From CAVOKN01 sp963696505 (GTDB lineage: Bacteria > Pseudomonadota > Gammaproteobacteria > Burkholderiales > Rhodocyclaceae): 64,000 nt of DNA. The translations under genes were made by a program, and so were the position numbers. Where the stretch lies: contig CAVOKN010000024.1 in the NCBI GenBank assembly GCA_963696505.1, forward strand, positions 1 to 64,000. The letters are read 5' to 3'. Positions 28,810 to 37,739 of the stretch are shown here, piece after piece (positions within the stretch are counted from its first letter, which is position 1; the number at the start of each line of letters is the position of its first letter). A model generated the notes under the pieces. It made no database searches and was not told the origin of the DNA. It was given only the letters and a program-made list of their open reading frames with translations.

Positions 28810-30072
28810 ATGTTCCAGATCGTCAACCGCCGTTTCGACAGCAAGAAGAAGAGCACCGTCAACCGGCAGCGTTTCTTCCGGCGCTTCAAGAGCCAGATCC
28901 GCCGCGCGGTGTCGGACGCCATCAGCGGGCGCAGCGTCACCGACATCGATAACGGCGAGAGCGTCTCGATTCCCGCCAGGGATCTGTCCGAGCCCCAGTT
29001 CGTCCACGGCAAGGACGGCGTGTGGGAGCAGGTCTTCGCCGGTAACGACCAGTTCCATGCCGGCGACGAAGTGCAGCGCCCCATGGGCGGCGGCGGACAG
29101 GGTGGCAGCGGCGCCGGCGACTCCGGCGAGAGCCAGGACGAGTTCGTGTTCCAGCTCTCGCGCGAGGAATTCCTCAACGTCTTCTTCGACGACCTGGCGC
29201 TGCCCAATCTGGTGAAGACCCAGCTCGCGCGCATTACCGACTACAAGAGCGTGCGCGCCGGCCACACCTCCAGCGGTGTGCCGGCCAACATCAACGTCAT
29301 CCGCTCGATGCGCGGCGCGCTAGGCCGGCGGCTGGCGATCGGCACTCCCTTCCGCGAGCAGTTGCGCGAGGCCGAGGAGAAGCTGGAAGAACTGCTGGAG
29401 ACGCGCGGCGAGGACGACGACGAGGTCATGGCGCTGCGCGAGCAGATCGGCCGCCTGCGCGCCAAGATCGAAGCCATCCCCTTCATCGACAGCTTCGACC
29501 TGCGCTACAACAACCGCGTCAAGCAGCCCAAGCCGTCGACCCAGGCGGTGATGTTCTGCCTGATGGACGTCTCGGGCTCGATGGACGAGCAGAAGAAGAG
29601 CATCGCCAAGCGCTTCTTCATGCTGCTCTACCTGTTCCTCACCCGCACCTACGAGCTGATCGACGTCGTTTTCATCCGCCACCACACCACGGCCAAGGAG
29701 GTGGACGAGGAGGACTTCTTCCATTCCCGCGAGTCGGGCGGCACTGTGGTGTCGAGCGCGCTGCACCTGATGCGCGAGATCGTGCTCGATCGCTATGCCG
29801 GCGGCAACTGGAACATCTATGCCGCCCAGGCCTCCGACGGCGACAACTGGGAGAACGACTCGCCGATCTGCGCCGACCTGCTGCTCAACGGCGTGCTGCC
29901 GCTGGTGCAGTACTTCGCCTACATCGAGATCACCCAGGGCGAGCCGCAGAATCTGTGGCGCGAGTACGAGAAGGTGGCGCTTGCCGCGAGAAACTTCGCC
30001 ATGCAGCACATCGAGAACCTGCCGGACATCTACCCGGTGTTCCGCGAACTGTTCAAGAAGAAACTCGCATGA
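28810..30072 (+). CDS. yeaH: YeaH/YhbH family (DUF444) protein
   Basis: 420 residues, standard length. It starts MFQIVNRRFDSKKKSTVNRQ, has a Gly-rich low-complexity stretch (PMGGGGQGGSGAGDSG) and a von Willebrand-like segment FCLMDVSGSMDEQKKSIAKR with a MIDAS-type DxSxS. It is the constant partner of PrkA. Its stop overlaps the spoVR start (ATGA). The start lacks a Shine-Dalgarno sequence and sits right after 7-bp repeats, which is unusual. Confidence 0.93.
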   Translation: MFQIVNRRFDSKKKSTVNRQRFFRRFKSQIRRAVSDAISGRSVTDIDNGESVSIPARDLSEPQFVHGKDGVWEQVFAGNDQFHAGDEVQRPMGGGGQGGSGAGDSGESQDEFVFQLSREEFLNVFFDDLALPNLVKTQLARITDYKSVRAGHTSSGVPANINVIRSMRGALGRRLAIGTPFREQLREAEEKLEELLETRGEDDDEVMALREQIGRLRAKIEAIPFIDSFDLRYNNRVKQPKPSTQAVMFCLMDVSGSMDEQKKSIAKRFFMLLYLFLTRTYELIDVVFIRHHTTAKEVDEEDFFHSRESGGTVVSSALHLMREIVLDRYAGGNWNIYAAQASDGDNWENDSPICADLLLNGVLPLVQYFAYIEITQGEPQNLWREYEKVALAARNFAMQHIENLPDIYPVFRELFKKKLA

Positions 30073-31652
30073 GCATGGAACCGGAAGTCAGTCCCCAGGA
30101 AGCGCCTCCTGTGTTGCCCGAACGGCCGGCGCATGCCGCGGGAGCGGCGCGCGAGCCGCTGCCCTCGCCGTCGGAATGGAGCTTCGAACTGATCGACCGC
30201 TACTACGCCGAGATCGAGCGCGTCGCCCTGGCCTACGGCCTCGACACCTATCCCAACCAGATCGAACTGATCACCGCCGAGCAGATGATGGACGCCTACG
30301 CCTCGGTGGGCATGCCGGTCAACTATCACCACTGGTCCTTCGGCAAGCACTTCCTGTCCACCGAGAAGGGCTACAAGCGCGGCCACATGGGCCTGGCCTA
30401 CGAGATCGTCATCAACTCCGATCCCTGCATCGCCTATCTCATGGAAGAGAACACCATGACGATGCAGGCGCTGGTGATCGCCCACGCCTCCTACGGCCAC
30501 AACTCGTTCTTCAAGGGCAACTACCTGTTCCGCACCTGGACCAATGCGGACAGCATCATCGACTACTTCATTTTCGCGCGCAATTTCATCGCCGAATGCG
30601 AACAGCGCCACGGCGAGGAGGAAGTGGAACTGCTGCTGGACTCCTGCCACGCCCTGATGAGCGTCGGCGTCGACCGCTACAAGCGGCCGCAGAAGCTCTC
30701 GCTCGCCAAGGAGCGCGAGCGGCAGAAGGAGCGCGAGGCCTACCAGCAGTCGCAGGTCAACGCCCTGTGGCGTACCCTGCCCGAGCGCGAGGCGCGGGAG
30801 GACAAGGTCGCCGCGCTGCGCTTTCCGCCGGAGCCGGAGGAGAACCTGCTCTACTTCATCGAGAAGAGCGCGCCGCTGCTGGAACCCTGGCAGCGCGAAA
30901 TCGTGCGCATCGTGCGCAAGATCGCCCAGTACTTCTACCCCCAGCGCCAGACCCAGGTGATGAACGAGGGCTGGGCCTGCTTCTGGCACTACACCATCAT
31001 CAACACCCTGTACGACGAGGGCCTGCTGGCAGACAACTTCATGCTGGAATTTCTCCAGCATCACACCAACGTCGTCTATCAGCCGCCGTACAACACCCGC
31101 TACTACAGTGGCATCAACCCCTACGCGCTGGGCTTCGCGATGTGGATGGACATCAAGCGCATCTGCCAGGAGCCCACCGACGAGGACCGGCAGTGGTTCC
31201 CGGAGATCGCCGGCTCCGACTGGCGCGCGACCTTCGACTTCGCGATGCGCAACTTCAAGGACGAGAGCTTCGTCGCCCAGTACCTCTCGCCCAAGCTGAT
31301 GCGCGACCTGCGCCTGTTCGCGGTGCTCGACGACGACCGCAACGCCGAGTTGCACATCGCCGCGATCCACGACGAGACCGGCTACCTCAAGGTGCGGCGC
31401 ATCCTCTCGGAGCAGTACAACATCGGCAGCCGCGAACCCAACATCCAGGTGTGGAACGTCGACACGCGCGGCGACCGGACCCTGACGCTGCGCCACAGCG
31501 CCCACATGCGCCGCCCAATGGCCCCCGGCACGGCGGAAGTGCTCAAGCACGTCGCCCGACTGTGGGGTTTCGCCGTACGCATGGAAACCGCCGACGAGGA
31601 CGGCACCGTGCACCTCACCGCCGAATGCCGCAACGAGAAGCGGCACCGCTGA
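30069..31652 (+). CDS. spoVR: SpoVR family protein
   Basis: 527 residues. It has the diagnostic YPNQIELITAEQMMDAYASV, MPVNYHHWSFGKHF and NEGWACFWHYTIINTLYDEG segments. SpoVR is needed for spore cortex in Bacillus; in Proteobacteria it is linked to stress responses and clusters with prkA and yeaH. The ATG overlaps the yeaH stop by four bases, so the two are coupled. A Pro/Ala-rich N-terminus of about 40 residues precedes the conserved domain. Confidence 0.95.
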   Translation: MSMEPEVSPQEAPPVLPERPAHAAGAAREPLPSPSEWSFELIDRYYAEIERVALAYGLDTYPNQIELITAEQMMDAYASVGMPVNYHHWSFGKHFLSTEKGYKRGHMGLAYEIVINSDPCIAYLMEENTMTMQALVIAHASYGHNSFFKGNYLFRTWTNADSIIDYFIFARNFIAECEQRHGEEEVELLLDSCHALMSVGVDRYKRPQKLSLAKERERQKEREAYQQSQVNALWRTLPEREAREDKVAALRFPPEPEENLLYFIEKSAPLLEPWQREIVRIVRKIAQYFYPQRQTQVMNEGWACFWHYTIINTLYDEGLLADNFMLEFLQHHTNVVYQPPYNTRYYSGINPYALGFAMWMDIKRICQEPTDEDRQWFPEIAGSDWRATFDFAMRNFKDESFVAQYLSPKLMRDLRLFAVLDDDRNAELHIAAIHDETGYLKVRRILSEQYNIGSREPNIQVWNVDTRGDRTLTLRHSAHMRRPMAPGTAEVLKHVARLWGFAVRMETADEDGTVHLTAECRNEKRHR

Positions 31653-31736
31653 TCGCGCCCTGCCTGCCGTCCTCTGGCGGCTGACTCTTGCTGAGACGCA
31701 GGCTGGCTGGCTCGCAGAACCTGCGCCTTGGGGAAT

Positions 31737-32015
31737 TCAGCCGATGCTCGTCAGCCGTCGCAGCACCTCGCTCCAGCCGTGGCTCAGCAGCACCATGAGC
31801 GGCACCACCGCCGCGAACAGGTAGAGCGCGCGGCGGATGCGCGTGTTGGCCCGCGTCATCTCCATGTAGTGGTCCATCACCAGCCGGCTCTTGAGCGCGA
31901 TCAGCCCTGCAGCCGCCAGCGCCAGCGGCCAGCCGGCATGTCCGGTCTCGGCGAACCAGGCGCTCGCCAGGGTCAGCGAGACCAGCAGCAGCCATATCTT
32001 CTCGGCATGTCCCAT
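31737..32015 (-). CDS. Cytochrome oxidase subunit IV-type / NorF-like small membrane protein
   Basis: 92 residues with three hydrophobic helices. ALKSRLVMDHYMEM is typical of the COX4_pro family, which includes NorF-like proteins next to NorE. It follows the NorE/CoxC-like gene by 10 bases on the same strand. The family is thought to aid assembly or activation of haem-copper oxidases or nitric oxide reductase. No catalytic subunits are in the window. Confidence 0.8.
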   Translation of the reverse strand: MGHAEKIWLLLVSLTLASAWFAETGHAGWPLALAAAGLIALKSRLVMDHYMEMTRANTRIRRALYLFAAVVPLMVLLSHGWSEVLRRLTSIG

Positions 32016-32025
32016 GGCGGCGCCG

Positions 32026-32646
32026 CTACCTCAGCACGTAGAAGAAGGGAAAGATCACCAGCCAGATCACGTCCGTCGTGTGCCAGTACATCGCGGCCGC
32101 CTCTAGGCCGCCGTAGTCGCGCGACGAATACACGCCTAGCGCGCTGCGCACGCCCACCCAACCCAGGCCCAGCAAGCCCCAACTGACGTGCACCAGGTGG
32201 TTGAGAGTCAGGTAGTAGTAGACGGTGTAGAAGATGCCCGCCCGGCCGTCGATGTCGTGGGCGATGTTCCAGCGGATCTCGAAAAACTTGACGATCGGGT
32301 AGCCCAGCCCGAGCGCGATCGCCAGCGCCACCCAGCGCAGCGATGCGCCGCGCGCGTCGCGGCGCATCGCCTCCACCGCCTTCACCATGCAGTAGCCGCT
32401 GGTCAGCAGCAGCAGCGTGATGACGACGCCGGCGATCGTCGCCAGCTTGTCCGGCCCGGTGAGGAAAGCCTCGCGGTAATGCGCCTTGGCGACGAAGTAC
32501 ACGCAGAACAGCAGCAGAAACTCCACCAGCACGCAGAAGATCCCGACCCAGATGCCCGGATTGCCCGGCACCCGGCCATGGACGAACTCGCGGGTTGCCG
32601 CGATGGCGTCGGAATCGGCGAGGGCGGGCGCTTGGGCGGAATTCAC
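32026..32646 (-). CDS. Cytochrome c oxidase subunit III-like / NorE-like protein
   Basis: 206 residues with five hydrophobic helices. PGNPGIWVGIFCVLVEFLLLF, the YYYLTLNHLVHVSWGL segment and YWHTTDVIWLVIFPFFYVLR are those of subunit III/NorE. The start GTG at 32646 lacks a good Shine-Dalgarno sequence, so it is uncertain. It pairs with the NorF-like gene downstream. With no norCB or coxAB nearby it may act on an enzyme encoded elsewhere. Confidence 0.8.
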   Translation of the reverse strand: MNSAQAPALADSDAIAATREFVHGRVPGNPGIWVGIFCVLVEFLLLFCVYFVAKAHYREAFLTGPDKLATIAGVVITLLLLTSGYCMVKAVEAMRRDARGASLRWVALAIALGLGYPIVKFFEIRWNIAHDIDGRAGIFYTVYYYLTLNHLVHVSWGLLGLGWVGVRSALGVYSSRDYGGLEAAAMYWHTTDVIWLVIFPFFYVLR

Positions 32647-32782
32647 CCGCGGCAGTGTAGGTGGCCCGCACTCCCGTGGGCATGAGCCAGATCAAGCGCG
32701 TAACTAAGCATCGCGAGGATCGCCGGCCGGTTTGCCACCGCTCTCCAGCGACTGACTTTCACTCGACCCTACCCGGAACCTG

Positions 32783-32935
32783 CCCCTCACCCCGGCCCTC
32801 TCCCCGCAAGCGGGGCGAGGGAGCACGCCAGTTCCCTCTCAACAGGAGCGGGTTGAGCGCTTCGATCGATGGGATTCCCGCCGCTAACGACGCGCTCTCT
32901 CCCCCGCCCGCGGGGGCTGGGGTGGGGGCGCTCAG
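32783..32935. repeat. Two REP-like palindromes in intergenic region
   Basis: The 353-base gap (32647-32999) holds no gene. At 32796-32821 a palindrome of CCCTC-T-CCCCG, loop CAAG, CGGGG-C-GAGGG lies within the common intergenic motif CCTCACCCCGGCCCTCTCCC. At 32901-32916 a second hairpin, CCCCCG-CCCG-CGGGGG, is followed by GGGGTGGGGGCG. These look like repetitive extragenic palindromes in opposite orientation. Confidence 0.6.
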
Positions 32936-32999
32936 TGCCCGAATTCGCGAAGCCGCGTACCCGCAAGCTGCTGCAGCCGAGCGCCAACTTGACAGCCCC

Positions 33000-33587
33000 T
33001 CAGCCCTCCCGCCCTGCGTCCGCTTGCTCAGGCGGCACCGCCCTCACCAGCCGACGCACCAGCAGGCCATTGGCGCCGAAGTCGGTCGCGCTCGCCGCAT
33101 CCACGGTGAAGATATCCGTCCGTCCCGCCTCGGCGCCGTCTCGCCCCAGAGCCTCGCTGACGATGTAGGAGGTGCGCGGCAGTACCGGCGGCAGCTCGCG
33201 GGCTGGTTCCTCCTGCGGCGCCGGCAGCGTGAAGAACGGCGCCAGTTCCGGATCGGTCAACATCAGCGCCCGCCCGGTCAGATTCACCAGCATCAGCGAC
33301 GAATCGTCGGAGGCGATCGCCGCCACGCCGGAGGCATAGACCAGCAGACCGCAGCAGGCGGTGGCGGCGGTGAGGATCATGCGCGCCTCGGCCTGAAGCA
33401 CGCCGAGGTCGGAAGTCAGGATCGCCATACCGGCGACAAAGGCTCCGCCGGCATACAGCGCGGTGCGCCGTGCAAAGGGCCGCGCCTGCCGCATCCGGTC
33501 CGCCGCGCCGTAGCGCAGGAACCAGCTTCCACAGGCGGCGAGAACGGCCAGGGTCAGAGTAATGCCCCAGTACAGGGTCCCTTCCAT
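33000..33587 (-). CDS. Membrane protein of unknown function
   Basis: 195 residues. Three hydrophobic segments (ITLTLAVLAACGSWFL, TALYAGGAFVAGMAILTS, MILTAATACCGLLVYASGVAA) are followed by a soluble C-terminal part of about 90 residues with Pro-rich linkers. No family is recognised. The ATG at 33587 has GGAAGG close by. It stands alone between the REP-like repeats and a toxin-antitoxin pair. Confidence 0.55.
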   Translation of the reverse strand: MEGTLYWGITLTLAVLAACGSWFLRYGAADRMRQARPFARRTALYAGGAFVAGMAILTSDLGVLQAEARMILTAATACCGLLVYASGVAAIASDDSSLMLVNLTGRALMLTDPELAPFFTLPAPQEEPARELPPVLPRTSYIVSEALGRDGAEAGRTDIFTVDAASATDFGANGLLVRRLVRAVPPEQADAGREG

Positions 33588-33799
33588 GAGCGAGCGGACG
33601 GTGGTCGTTGTGACGGTTCAGTCTAGCCTTGGCGGCAGGAAATCGCGCCCGGATTCGCGAATCGCTGCATCGAGCCACCTGTTCGCGAAGCGGCTGCGGC
33701 CAATTCAGCCGCGCCCTGTTCGATCAGGCTGCCCGCGAGTGACCCTCGCAATCCTACTCGTTTGGCGTGGAATCCCGACATATGAGCGCGGACGAGCCG

Positions 33800-34093
33800 C
33801 TACCCTCGTGCCGCGCCGTAGCCAGGGCGCCGCCGATCGTGCTTGACCACCAGGACAAGAATCCCTTCTGGCACGTCCCGATAAACGACCGTAAAGGGAA
33901 ACCTCGCGGTCGGGAATCCACGGCGACCCCGAGACCGGGGCGTCCCAAGGGCCGGGTTCAAGAGCAGCAGTCCGGCAACGCGTTCGAACTCCGCGACGAA
34001 CCTCGCGGCGAGTGCTGGCGAGGCCTCCGATTCGTAGAACGCTGCTGCCTCCGCAACGTCTCGCTCGGCTCCTGGATGAAGAATGACCCTCAT
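33800..34093 (-). CDS. ParE/RelE-family toxin
   Basis: 97 residues. RVILHPGAERDVAEAAAFYE at the start and RFPFTVVYRDVPEGILVLVVKH near the end match the ParE/RelE fold; NPALGTPRSRGRRGF is the usual central turn. ParE toxins poison gyrase and RelE toxins cut mRNA; which applies cannot be read here. Its ATG overlaps the antitoxin stop by four bases. Confidence 0.85.
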   Translation of the reverse strand: MRVILHPGAERDVAEAAAFYESEASPALAARFVAEFERVAGLLLLNPALGTPRSRGRRGFPTARFPFTVVYRDVPEGILVLVVKHDRRRPGYGAARG

Positions 34094-34323
34094 CCAGGGA
34101 ATCGGGGACGGAGCCGTGCCATGGCATCCTCAAGCGGCACGGCGACGACCTGCCCCGATTGAAGCTCCTCATCACGCGCTTCGGCAAGCTGCTCCCACGC
34201 TTCCTCCGCCTCTGCATCCACATCGAGACTCGCGACCAGGCGATCAAGCAGGCGTGCGCGATCAGCCTTCGAAAGGCTGAGAACCTGAGCCTGAAGGGTT
34301 TCGAGGGTGGTCGGTACAGGCAT
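34090..34323 (-). CDS. Antitoxin, addiction-module component family
   Basis: 77 residues from the ATG at 34323, which has GGAG upstream. The sequence LSLSKADRARLLDRLVASLD followed by an acidic helix and EALEEAW-like EEAWEQLAEARDEELQSG is characteristic of the short antitoxins partnered with ParE/RelE toxins (putative addiction module component family). The usual toxin gene follows with a four-base overlap. Autoregulation is likely but no operator was identified. Confidence 0.8.
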   Translation of the reverse strand: MPVPTTLETLQAQVLSLSKADRARLLDRLVASLDVDAEAEEAWEQLAEARDEELQSGQVVAVPLEDAMARLRPRFPG

Positions 34324-34565
34324 GTCGGACTCCAGGAAGGACGGCGTCCGTGTAGCTTGCCACATCCGGCGGAGGCCGTGCGCGAACGCGGGCTCTTGGG
34401 CGGAGGAGCGCTTCAGTTAGCGTTGGTGTCGCGACTGGAAGGCAAATTGGCCAAGGCCGGACACTCTGTAAGCATTGGAAATCAGTCTGACGCCGAAGGC
34501 GCCAGAGAAGATTCGATCACGTCCCTTCTTCCCCAAAAAGGGCCGATACGGTGCAGCTTTACGGG

Positions 34566-35279
34566 CTATTCGTGGTCTGTCCCTGGTTTCCCCTGGTTTC
34601 CCTGCTCGGCCTTCTCCCGCTGGTAGCGCTGCTCGGCCCGGGCCGCGATCTTGGCCTTAGCCGCCGCCATCGCCGCCAGCCGGTCCTCGCGCCGCTTGAT
34701 CTCCTCAGGCAGGCGCACGCCGTCCGGGATGTCGGCTTGATCCGCCTGCTCGGCCAGGGCCAGCAGTTCCTGTACCTCAGCCTTGAGCTGGACTTCCAGC
34801 TTCTCGATGTGGCCATGCGAGAGCGCGCTGTGGCGTGAGGCGTTGGCGTGGATCTTGGTGCCGTCCAGGCAGACGTTACCCAGCTTGAGCAGCTTCATCT
34901 CCTTGGCCAGTTCCAGCACCTGCACGAACAGATCGCTCAGCTCGTCCAGGAAACGGCGGCGGAAGGTCGCCAGGGTGTCGTGATCGGGGTGAGTGTCCGC
35001 CGCGATGTAGCGAAAGGCCACCGAATCGTAGGTCGCCCGCTCCAGCTTGCGGCTGGAAAACACACCGGTGGCGTAGCCATAGACCAGGATCGCCAGCAGG
35101 GTCGCCGGATGATGCGCCTTGGAGCCGCATCCCGCGTATTGCCGGGTCAGATTGGACAGATCGAGCCGATCGATCACCTCAACAATGAAGCGCGCCAGGT
35201 GATCTTCGTTCAGCCAATCGTCCAGCGACGGCGGCAGCAGATAGTCGGTCTTGCGCTCGGCAACGATGAAGTTGGACAT
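34566..35279 (-). pseudogene. Truncated IS1182-family transposase
   Basis: 237 residues corresponding to the N-terminal half of IS1182-type transposases (full length about 450-480). It has the DUF772-like region (LLAILVYGYATGVFSSRKLE, RYIAADTHPDHDTLATFRRR) and the DGTKIHANASRHSAL segment holding the first catalytic Asp. The frame ends at a stop right after a lysine/glutamate-rich linker and the catalytic C-terminus is missing. No matching inverted repeat was found on the left side, so this is a remnant. The 242 bases between it and the antitoxin gene carry nothing I can name. Confidence 0.8.
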
Positions 35280-35780
35280 CGATCAGGCTCGCTCACTCAA
35301 TGTTATGATTGTCGCATACCTGACCACGTGCAGGCGGAAGTCCGACAGGCTGCTAGTGCTGACGATTTGCTCAGTAGGTTCGGCCAGCCTGCAGGCGCCG
35401 GCAAAGTAGCCCACGAATTCGATCATCAACGTCAGAAGTGAAACTGACACTGATGCGGGCGCAATATCCGGGGTGACCATCGCCGCATTCAAGGCCATCG
35501 AGATCAGCCACCATACCGGGCAGTTCATCGGGAGGGGCATGGTCCCGTCGCAGCCGAGGGGCCGCGCCGTGCGCGGGCGCTGAGTCGCGGAGCCGCCCGC
35601 TCAGCGCGCAAAGGGGGCTGTGATATCTTACGCTGGGCGCAACGGCCCTCGTCGCGGGCATGAGCCTGAGTGACTGGGCGCGCGCCTCGTCGGGACGGGA
35701 AGGGCGAGATGCCGCGGTGCCGGGCGCGGCCTGACTGTCCATGAGCACAACGTGTTTCTCGACTGATGGGAGCAACGGCC
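35280..35780. other. Intergenic region with possible gene fragment
   Basis: No complete gene. From 35410 to 35583 one + frame is open without a good start and reads ...TDTDAGAISGVTIAAFKAIE..., ending at TGA. It looks protein-like and may be a gene 3' end cut by the IS1182-type insertion, but no family is recognised with confidence. AT-rich sequence around 35298-35320 probably belongs to the end of the insertion element. Confidence 0.3.
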
Positions 35781-36059
35781 ATGAGATGTGCTGGTAGATG
35801 GGTGCGGTACGCGACGGTGGGACTGCTGCTTGGCGCAGGCCTGGGCGCTGCACAGGCCGCGTCCGACGATGCGAACCAGGTCCAGGACGCCGACAAGGCT
35901 CGGGCGCTGGCGGAGAAGCGACAGAAGATGATGGATTACTGCATGGGCAACCGCGGCAGCAAAGAGGATTGCGAAAAGGAGGTGAACTCCGAGTTGGCTG
36001 CCCAGGAGAACCCCGCGCAGCACTCGCAGGAAGTAGAGAGGCGCAGGGGAGGCCGCTAG
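35781..36059 (+). CDS. Small secreted protein, unknown
   Basis: 92 residues from the ATG at 35781, chosen because GGGAG lies 8 bases upstream; another ATG at 35766 is in frame. A signal peptide is clear (VRYATVGLLLGAGLGAAQAA, cleavage after AQA). The mature part is short, charged and helical (ALAEKRQKMMDYCMGNRGSK) with two cysteines (YCMG and EDCEKE) that could form a disulfide. No family is recognised. The 270 bases to the next gene hold nothing supported. Confidence 0.6.
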   Translation: MRCAGRWVRYATVGLLLGAGLGAAQAASDDANQVQDADKARALAEKRQKMMDYCMGNRGSKEDCEKEVNSELAAQENPAQHSQEVERRRGGR

Positions 36060-36329
36060 ATCGGCCAAGCGCGGCGCGCACACGGGGAAGTCGAGCCGTG
36101 CCGGCCAGAGTGCAGGATGCGCAGCGTTTGCGTCTTGAGCGAGGGCAGGATGATCTCGACCCGCGGCCGCGCTGCGGCGAGCCGGTTCAGCGCGAAACGC
36201 TTGCGCGCGGAATTCTCAGTCAGGTTCGGATTTCTCGGCGGTGGAAACCCACCGCGAACTGCCCTCGATGCCGTCCTGCAGCGGCTGACTTTGCCTGCGG
36301 CGCGGCGCCGACCGTGAGCGAATGGGGGG

Positions 36330-37739
36330 TCAGGCCGGCCGCTGCAGACTGACCGTCGGATCGCCCAGAATGACCATGGCAAGCCGGTCGAGGGCGATGA
36401 GCTTGCTGCGGCAGGCACGCTCCCTGGCGCCGGGGGCGTGGGCGTTGAGCGCGTCCAGCGCCTCCAGGTGATCCTGCAGCAGTCCGGCAACGGCGCGAAA
36501 GTAGCCCGCCAGCGCCAGCCCGATGGGTGGCGAGCTGGCGAGGTGCAACTGGCCGTAGAAGGCGTCGATGAGGGGCTGGGTGTTGCTCTGGCCGGTCACC
36601 GGGTCGCGCAGGGTCCAGTCGAAAGTGGGTTCGACGTGGCCGATGAAGGCGCGCGCCGGCTTGGCGCCGCCCAGCAGCGCCCGCGGCAGCGGCGCCTGGC
36701 AGGCGCCCGCGGCTGCGACGCCGTCAAGGGTACGGCCAAGGCTGGTGTCGGCGCCGACGATGCCGGCGAAGCGCGAGCGGCCGTCGGCGCCCGCGGAGCA
36801 GCAGGCGTGGGCGTACCAGATTGCGCCGTAGGGATTCCATGCGGACAGGGCGTCGAGCTTCATCGTCGTGCGCGCCTGGTCCACCGGCAGGCCGAGGTTG
36901 CCGCGCAGGGCTTGCGCGGCTTGCGGGTCGCTCCCCAGCGGGTAGGTGGCGCCGTGGCTGGAGGTCATGACGAATGCCGGATCGCGTTCGACCAGCGCGG
37001 CGATCAGCTTGTCATGGGTCGCCTCGGCGTCGCTGCGCAGGCCGAGCGCCATGTCGAACTCGCCGTCGTCGCTCAGCGCCTTGGCCAGGCGCTCGGCGAT
37101 GGTCTTGCGCATCAGCCGCGTGATGTCCGGGTGGCCGTGGTCCACCGCCCATACCAGCGGCATCGCGCGGCGCTTGCTGCACTCGCCCCAGCCGCCGAGC
37201 AGCGCCTCGACGTAGCGCCCGAGGCCGGACTCGTCGAGATCGAGGCGGCCGACGAAGGCATCGGTTTGCAGGCGGTACTGGAAGCTCCAGGGAATTTCCG
37301 CTGGCGAAGCGGCGATCAGCAGATAGTGGGGCACCGCGTCCGCTTCCACGCCGCGCTTGCCCCTGAGGCTGGGCTCGGAATAGCTGCCGCCGGCGGCATA
37401 GCGGCCCAGACGGCCCTCGGCGAGATCGGCGCGGTAGCGGAAGACGGGCGCGTCGTTGCGCCGGCTCACCAGCTCCCGCAGCGGCGGGCTGAGATCCTCG
37501 CCGCGGGCCTTTTCCTCCGCTGGCCGATCGTTGTCCGGAACGATCAGACCCCAGCCGACGCGCGGGTCGCTCCAGTTCGCCAAGTCCAGCGGCTTGGGCG
37601 CGAGCATCTGCGCCGCCTGCGGCAGATCCCTGCGTGCGCCCCAGCGCCCCGCATCCGGGCCCAGGGCACCGTGCACCTCCTCCCCGCACCAGGCGTTGGC
37701 GTGGAGCTGGGCAGGATCGGTGCCGTACTCGTCAGCCAT
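36330..37739 (-). CDS. C25/caspase-like cysteine peptidase, last gene of protease cluster
   Basis: 469 residues. HYLLIAASPAEIPWSFQYRL and AFVGRLDLDESGLGRYVEAL are the lead-in seen in C25/CHAT-related proteins. A probable dyad follows: His262 in MTSSHGATYPLG and Cys313/Cys314 in WYAHACCSAGADG. The spacing fits caspase-like (clan CD) peptidases, which cut after specific residues. No signal peptide is present, so it is cytosolic. Its ATG lies eight bases inside the end of the upstream CHAT gene, so translation is coupled. Substrate unknown. The ORF opens slightly earlier, but MADEYG is the natural start. Confidence 0.7.
   Translation of the reverse strand: MADEYGTDPAQLHANAWCGEEVHGALGPDAGRWGARRDLPQAAQMLAPKPLDLANWSDPRVGWGLIVPDNDRPAEEKARGEDLSPPLRELVSRRNDAPVFRYRADLAEGRLGRYAAGGSYSEPSLRGKRGVEADAVPHYLLIAASPAEIPWSFQYRLQTDAFVGRLDLDESGLGRYVEALLGGWGECSKRRAMPLVWAVDHGHPDITRLMRKTIAERLAKALSDDGEFDMALGLRSDAEATHDKLIAALVERDPAFVMTSSHGATYPLGSDPQAAQALRGNLGLPVDQARTTMKLDALSAWNPYGAIWYAHACCSAGADGRSRFAGIVGADTSLGRTLDGVAAAGACQAPLPRALLGGAKPARAFIGHVEPTFDWTLRDPVTGQSNTQPLIDAFYGQLHLASSPPIGLALAGYFRAVAGLLQDHLEALDALNAHAPGARERACRSKLIALDRLAMVILGDPTVSLQRPA

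Noticed and set aside
32783..32935. CRISPR-like array
   Set aside because: Only two palindromes of different sequence and no regular spacers; better explained as REP-like elements. No CRISPR array or cas gene was seen in the window.
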